From contig CAJKQX010000077.1 of the NCBI GenBank assembly GCA_905202125.1, positions 1-10,463 on the forward strand: a stretch of 10,463 bases of DNA, given 5' to 3'. This DNA comes from an uncultured Prevotella sp. (GTDB lineage Bacteria > Bacteroidota > Bacteroidia > Bacteroidales > Bacteroidaceae). Below the pieces are notes generated by a model. That model saw nothing but the letters and a program-made list of their open reading frames with translations. It had not been told where the DNA came from and ran no database searches. Positions within the stretch are counted from its first letter, which is position 1; the number at the start of each line of letters is the position of its first letter. This document shows positions 7,222-10,463 of the stretch, in pieces. Position numbers and translations under genes: made by a program.

Positions 7222-8649
7222 ATGATAATATTGCTTACAATCATTATATATTTCGTTGTCCTCATGCTGATAAGCCGCATCACCGGCCGCAGTTCAGACA
7301 ACGATGCCTTCTTCAGAGGCAACAGGCGTTCGCCGTGGTACATGGTGGCCTTCGGCATGGTCGGCGCGTCGATATCCGGGGTGACGTTTGTGAGCGTTCC
7401 GGGCATGATTCTCAGTTCGGACATGACCTATCTGCAGACATGTATGGGATTCATCTTAGGCTATTTCGCGGTGGCGCTGATACTGCTTCCCGTCTACTAC
7501 AAACACAACCTCACGACGATTTACACCTATCTCGACCGCCGGTTGGGCCGGCACGCGTACACCACAGGGTCGGTGTTTTTCCTCATTTCCAAGATGTCGG
7601 GAGCTGCGGCGCGATTCTTTGTGGTGTGCGTCATTCTGCAAGAGTTTCTTCTTGACGACGCGGGCGTACCCTTCGCCGTGACCGTTGCCACGATGACCGC
7701 ACTGATATGGCTGTACACGCGCAAAGGCGGCATCAAGACATTGGTATGGACCGACACCTTCCAGACGGTGTGCATGTTTTCGGCTTTGATTCTTATTATA
7801 TATAAGGTGATGGTGTCGCTCGACATGAACGTGGCCGAGGCGATAAGCTCGATAGCTGCGGACGAGCACAGCCGGATATTCGTTTTCGATGACTGGATAT
7901 CCAAACAGAATTTCTGGAAACAATTCATTAGCGGCATATTCATCGTCATCGTGATGACCGGACTGGACCAGGACATGATGCAAAAGAATCTCACCTGCAA
8001 GACCCTACGCGAATCGCAGAAGGACGTGTGTACCTATGGCTTCGCGTTCGTGCCCGTAAACCTGCTGTTTCTCTCGCTTGGCGTACTGCTCACGATGCAT
8101 GCTTCACGCCAGGGGACGGCACTGCCCGCGAGCGGCGACCAACTGCTGTCGATGTTCGCAGCGAATGGTAGCATGGGCACGATGGTGACCGTGCTGTTCG
8201 CCATAGGTATCGTGGCGGCATCGTTCTCGAGCGCCGACTCGGCCCTCACGGCAATGACCACGAGCTACTGTGTGGATATCCGCCGGCGCCCTGCCGACGA
8301 ACGGCTGCGACGAAGAGCCCATCTGGGCATCACGATGGTGTTTGCTCTGTTCATCATCTTGTTTCGCGTAGTCAACAATACGAGCGTCATAGATGCCATA
8401 TATGTGATGTGCTCGTACACGTACGGACCGTTGCTCGGTCTGTTTGCGTTTGGTCTGCTCACACATAGGCAGGTCAATGACAGGCTCGTGCCATACATCG
8501 CGGTGGCATCACCACTGATATGTTTCGCCACGGACACGATTGTTCAGGCCTCGACCGGATATCGTTTCGGATACGAACTACTGATGCTCAATGGTGGAAT
8601 AACATTCGCCGGACTATGGATGAGTGGATTAAACCCAAAGAAGGCATAA
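7222..8649 (+). CDS. Sodium:solute symporter (SSS family)
   Basis: This 475-residue inner-membrane protein has many hydrophobic segments (about 12-13) and should use the sodium gradient to import a small solute. Family signs are SPWYMVAFGMVGASISGVTF (37-56), GGIKTLVWTDTFQ (169-181, the signature region), TGLDQDMMQKNL (246-257) and AASFSSADSALTA (332-344), whose serines resemble the Na2 sodium site. The start at 7222 keeps the usual hydrophobic first helix. The protein ends soon after its last helix, with a short NPKKA tail. The substrate cannot be told from motifs; candidates in this family range from sugars to amino acids and vitamins. It diverges from trpB across 98 bp, which hints at, but does not show, a functional link. 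Its stop codon lies inside the terminator hairpin. Confidence 0.88.
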   Translation: MIILLTIIIYFVVLMLISRITGRSSDNDAFFRGNRRSPWYMVAFGMVGASISGVTFVSVPGMILSSDMTYLQTCMGFILGYFAVALILLPVYYKHNLTTIYTYLDRRLGRHAYTTGSVFFLISKMSGAAARFFVVCVILQEFLLDDAGVPFAVTVATMTALIWLYTRKGGIKTLVWTDTFQTVCMFSALILIIYKVMVSLDMNVAEAISSIAADEHSRIFVFDDWISKQNFWKQFISGIFIVIVMTGLDQDMMQKNLTCKTLRESQKDVCTYGFAFVPVNLLFLSLGVLLTMHASRQGTALPASGDQLLSMFAANGSMGTMVTVLFAIGIVAASFSSADSALTAMTTSYCVDIRRRPADERLRRRAHLGITMVFALFIILFRVVNNTSVIDAIYVMCSYTYGPLLGLFAFGLLTHRQVNDRLVPYIAVASPLICFATDTIVQASTGYRFGYELLMLNGGITFAGLWMSGLNPKKA

Positions 8650-8676
8650 CTGTGCTGAGCACGTCATGCCTTCTTT
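8637..8676 (+). terminator. Nested hairpin terminator overlapping the symporter stop codon
   Basis: AAAGAAGGCAT (8637-8647) pairs perfectly with ATGCCTTCTTT (8666-8676). The loop contains a second hairpin, GTGC (8652-8655) with GCAC (8659-8662). The sequence after the stem is T-rich (CTTATATTTA) without a long T-run, so strength is uncertain. The outer stem's left arm runs through the last codons into the stop at 8647-8649. Confidence 0.65.
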
Positions 8677-8686
8677 CTTATATTTA

Positions 8687-8698
8687 CGGGCACACCCG
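8687..8698. other. Short hairpin between convergent symporter and trxB genes
   Basis: CGGG and CCCG flank CACA. The stem is only 4 bp, with no T-run adjacent on either strand. On the minus strand the trxB transcript meets a run of seven T (about 8730-8736 on the plus strand as A), with no clear stem before it, so trxB's own terminator is unclear. Confidence 0.25.
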
Positions 8699-8769
8699 AA
8701 TGAGTGTAAGCCATCATTGTCCTGAACAAAAAAACTAATCTGAAAACCTATGCCATTAGCATTGGATTG

Positions 8770-9717
8770 TCATTTGCCCAAAGCCGAGAGATAACGCTCG
8801 GCCTCGAGAGCGGCCTTGCATCCCGAACCGGCAGCCACGATGGCCTGACGATACACTGGGTCGGCACAGTCGCCGGCGGCAAAGACACCTGCAACGGATG
8901 TGCGGGGAGTGCCGTCGATGGTCTTGATGTATCCCGTCTCGTCGAGTTCAAGCCACTCTTTGAACACCTCAGTGTTGGGCTTATGACCTATGGCGAGGAA
9001 GAAACCGTCGATGGGAAGGTCGTATCGCTGCTCATCGGGCTGACCTTTGCGCTTGACGAGATGAGCTCCCTCGACACCGTTTTCGCCATAGAGTCCGAGG
9101 GTATTGTGCTCGTAGAGCACCTCTATTTTCTCGTTCTCCTCCACCCTCTTACGCATCACGTCCGAGGCACGGAGGAACGGTTTGCGCACAATCATATACA
9201 CCTTGCTGCACAAAGACGCGAGATACACGGCCTCTTCGCATGCAGTGTCGCCACCACCTACGACGGCCACAACCTTCTTGCGATAGAAGAATCCGTCGCA
9301 TGTGGCACACGCACTGACGCCCTGACCATTATATTTGGTCTCATCATCGAGTCCGAGATACTTGGCACTGGCACCTGTGGCCACAATCACCGTCTCGGCC
9401 TCGATCTCCACACCGCGGTCTGTCGTGAGCACGTAGGGGCGCACCGACATGTCTACTTTGGTGATGGCGCCATCGCGCAAGTCGGCACCGAATCGCTCGG
9501 CCTGGGCGCGCAGATCCATCATCATCTGATTGCCGTCCACTCCCTGCGGATAGCCGGGAAAGTTTTCCACTATGGTTGTCTGTGTGAGCTGTCCGCCCAT
9601 CTGGAGTCCCGAGTACAGCACGGGCTGCAGATTGGCACGTCCGGCATATATGGCGGCTGTGTATCCGGCCGGTCCGCTACCCACGATGAGACAGCGGCTA
9701 TATTCTCTGTTTTGCAT
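8770..9717 (-). CDS. trxB: Thioredoxin reductase (NADPH)
   Basis: This 315-residue cytosolic flavoenzyme passes electrons from NADPH through FAD to thioredoxin. Visible features are the FAD-binding GSGPAG (13-18), the redox-active pair in CATCD (Cys137, Cys140), the NAD(P)-binding GGGDTA (154-159) and the closing FAD motif GVFAAGDCAD (277-286). Length matches the usual low-molecular-weight type (about 310-320). In the NADPH 2'-phosphate region the E. coli-type HRRxxxR reads VRKPFLR (177-183), keeping Arg178, Lys179 and Arg183 but not the histidine. It is the second gene of an operon, starting 3 bases after the peroxidase stop, with no promoter of its own visible and no Shine-Dalgarno motif. 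A ferredoxin/flavodoxin-type relative is unlikely given the CATC motif. Confidence 0.95.
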   Translation of the reverse strand: MQNREYSRCLIVGSGPAGYTAAIYAGRANLQPVLYSGLQMGGQLTQTTIVENFPGYPQGVDGNQMMMDLRAQAERFGADLRDGAITKVDMSVRPYVLTTDRGVEIEAETVIVATGASAKYLGLDDETKYNGQGVSACATCDGFFYRKKVVAVVGGGDTACEEAVYLASLCSKVYMIVRKPFLRASDVMRKRVEENEKIEVLYEHNTLGLYGENGVEGAHLVKRKGQPDEQRYDLPIDGFFLAIGHKPNTEVFKEWLELDETGYIKTIDGTPRTSVAGVFAAGDCADPVYRQAIVAAGSGCKAALEAERYLSALGK

Positions 9718-9720
9718 GAT

Positions 9721-10269
9721 TTAAAGGAGTTCTTCTATCTGTTTTGATATGTTTTCGATGCTCTCGGTAGGTTCGAAACGTGCCACGACCATACCTTTTT
9801 TATTTATAAGGAATTTGGTGAAATTCCATTTGATATCCGCCTTCTGCTTGTAGTCGGGATCTTCTTTTGACAGAAGGTCATCAAGCACCGGAGTGAGTGG
9901 ATGGTTCACATCCCAGCCTGCGAATCCTTTCTGCTGCTGAAGAAACTTGAAAAGAGGTGTGGCATCATCGCCGTTGACCTTGACTTTCTTGAATCGGGAA
10001 AACTCCGTACCGTATGTCAACTTGCAGAAACTATGTATGCTCTCGTCTGTGCCGGGTGCTTGCTGTCCGAACTGGTTGCAGGGGAAATCGAGGATTTCAA
10101 AACCCTGTGAATGATATTTCTCGTACAGCTTTTCAAGTTCTTCATACTGCGGAGTGAAACCGCATTTGGTTGCTGTGTTTACAATTAGCAATACTTCATT
10201 GGCATATTCTTTCAGCGAAACGTCTTTTCCTTTTCTGTCTTTCACTGAATAGTCGTATACTGTCTTCAT
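9721..10269 (-). CDS. Cys-type glutathione peroxidase family enzyme, probably thioredoxin-dependent
   Basis: This 182-residue enzyme reduces hydrogen peroxide or lipid hydroperoxides. The catalytic set is visible: peroxidatic Cys36 in NTATKCGFTPQY, Gln70 in FPCNQFGQQAPG, and Trp148-Asn149 in KWNFTKFL. Cys82 (SFCKLTYG) is at the place of the resolving cysteine in thioredoxin-dependent members; Cys64 is the usual FPC cysteine. There is no signal peptide, so it should be cytosolic. A loop of about 20 extra residues (113-143) separates the PLFKFL helix from KWNF, making it somewhat longer than the usual ~160. It is first in an operon with trxB, which supports electron supply from thioredoxin instead of glutathione; that is inferred. 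The name 'glutathione peroxidase' is a family name only. Confidence 0.93.
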   Translation of the reverse strand: MKTVYDYSVKDRKGKDVSLKEYANEVLLIVNTATKCGFTPQYEELEKLYEKYHSQGFEILDFPCNQFGQQAPGTDESIHSFCKLTYGTEFSRFKKVKVNGDDATPLFKFLQQQKGFAGWDVNHPLTPVLDDLLSKEDPDYKQKADIKWNFTKFLINKKGMVVARFEPTESIENISKQIEELL

Positions 10270-10296
10270 TTTTGATGTTATGTTTTTTCTTCAACG

Positions 10297-10304
10297 CAAA
10301 GGTA
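10297..10304 (-). promoter_or_regulatory. -7 box of the peroxidase-trxB operon
   Basis: On the minus strand this reads TACCTTTG, an exact TAnnTTTG match, 27 bases before the peroxidase ATG. The nearest upstream TTTG (plus-strand CAAA at 10320-10323) is 15 bases away, shorter than the usual ~19. No clear OxyR-type dyad was recognised around it. Confidence 0.55.
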
Positions 10305-10366
10305 AAGAAATAAAATGAACAAAACAGCATCAAAACCATAAATTAATCTAAATAGCACAAAAACAT

Positions 10367-10462
10367 TTAATATGCATAATACATAGGATTCCGTTGCGGG
10401 AATCCCAAATGGCTGTGCATCAGCGAAAGCACAACGATGCCGATGCAGAATGTAGTAAACCC
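10367..10462 (-). CDS. 3' end of an unidentified gene, possibly a membrane protein (partial)
   Basis: A minus-strand frame is open from the window edge to a TAA at 10367-10369, covering 31 codons. It begins with a hydrophobic stretch (GFTTFCIGIVVLSLM), then HSHLGFPQRNPMYYAY at the C-terminus, like the last membrane helix and tail of an inner-membrane protein. Base composition shifts from AT-rich intergenic to balanced at the same point, which supports coding. No family is recognised. The gene would continue beyond the window and run in the same direction as the peroxidase operon. The other reading, a plus-strand gene starting at 10409 (MAVHQRK), seems less protein-like. Confidence 0.45.
   Translation of the reverse strand, partial: GFTTFCIGIVVLSLMHSHLGFPQRNPMYYAY
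10386..10405. repeat. Inverted repeat, 7-bp perfect arms
   Basis: GGATTCC (10386-10392) and GGAATCC (10399-10405) flank a six-base spacer. It lies inside the last codons of the putative partial minus-strand gene. On that strand the sequence beyond is AT-rich with a TTTTT some 30 bases on, so it could form part of a weak terminator, or it may be chance. Confidence 0.35.
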
Positions 10463-10463
10463 T

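Noticed and set aside
8767..9747. A 326-codon open frame on the plus strand over trxB
   Set aside because: It mirrors the trxB codons, lacks family-like composition, and trxB has every expected motif. Codon bias leaves the opposite strand free of stops.
1..10463. CRISPR arrays, tRNA or rRNA genes, insertion sequences, integrase sites
   Set aside because: No short regularly spaced repeats, no tRNA-like fold with CCA end, no transposase motifs and no terminal inverted repeats were recognised.

Overview
The window looks like chromosomal DNA of a Bacteroidales bacterium (a Prevotella-, Muribaculaceae- or Bacteroides-like gut or oral lineage). Three things point there. Promoter-like sites match the Bacteroidetes -7 consensus TAnnTTTG. 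Start codons mostly lack Shine-Dalgarno sequences. The gene families are typical of the group: a TonB-dependent outer-membrane receptor with lipoproteins, a DUF5689-like protein, TrpB2, and a peroxidase/thioredoxin reductase pair. Assignments rest on reading the sequence, without database searches.

Positions 1-525 hold an AT-rich stretch, a short remnant resembling the C-terminal end of a urea transporter (147-359, apparently frameshifted), a long-armed inverted repeat (384-436) and a good promoter (460-490). That promoter appears to drive a three-gene plus-strand operon (526-5639) for an outer-membrane system: a TonB-dependent receptor with no N-terminal extension domain, a lipoprotein with a DUF5689-like body, and a second lipoprotein. 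The second lipoprotein has two tandem beta-sandwich repeats and a C-terminal CBM-like domain. Both lipoproteins carry acidic residues right after the lipid-bearing cysteine, consistent with display on the cell surface. No SusD is present. A strong hairpin terminator (5672-5710) ends the operon.

The minus strand then carries a stand-alone TrpB2-type tryptophan synthase beta chain (5762-7123). A sodium:solute symporter (7222-8649) diverges from it across 98 bp that contain a promoter -7 box in each direction. The symporter's box lies so close to its ATG that the mRNA may be almost leaderless. Its terminator hairpin includes its own stop codon.

The right end has a compact minus-strand redox operon. 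It begins at a -7 box (10297-10304) and encodes a Cys-type glutathione peroxidase family enzyme (9721-10269) followed, 3 bp later, by thioredoxin reductase (8770-9717). Together they suggest NADPH-to-thioredoxin-to-peroxide electron flow. The last ~95 bases hold the probable 3' end of another minus-strand gene, perhaps a membrane protein.

Most of the window is ordinary metabolism. The least explained part is the 526-5639 surface operon, whose ligand cannot be read from the sequence.
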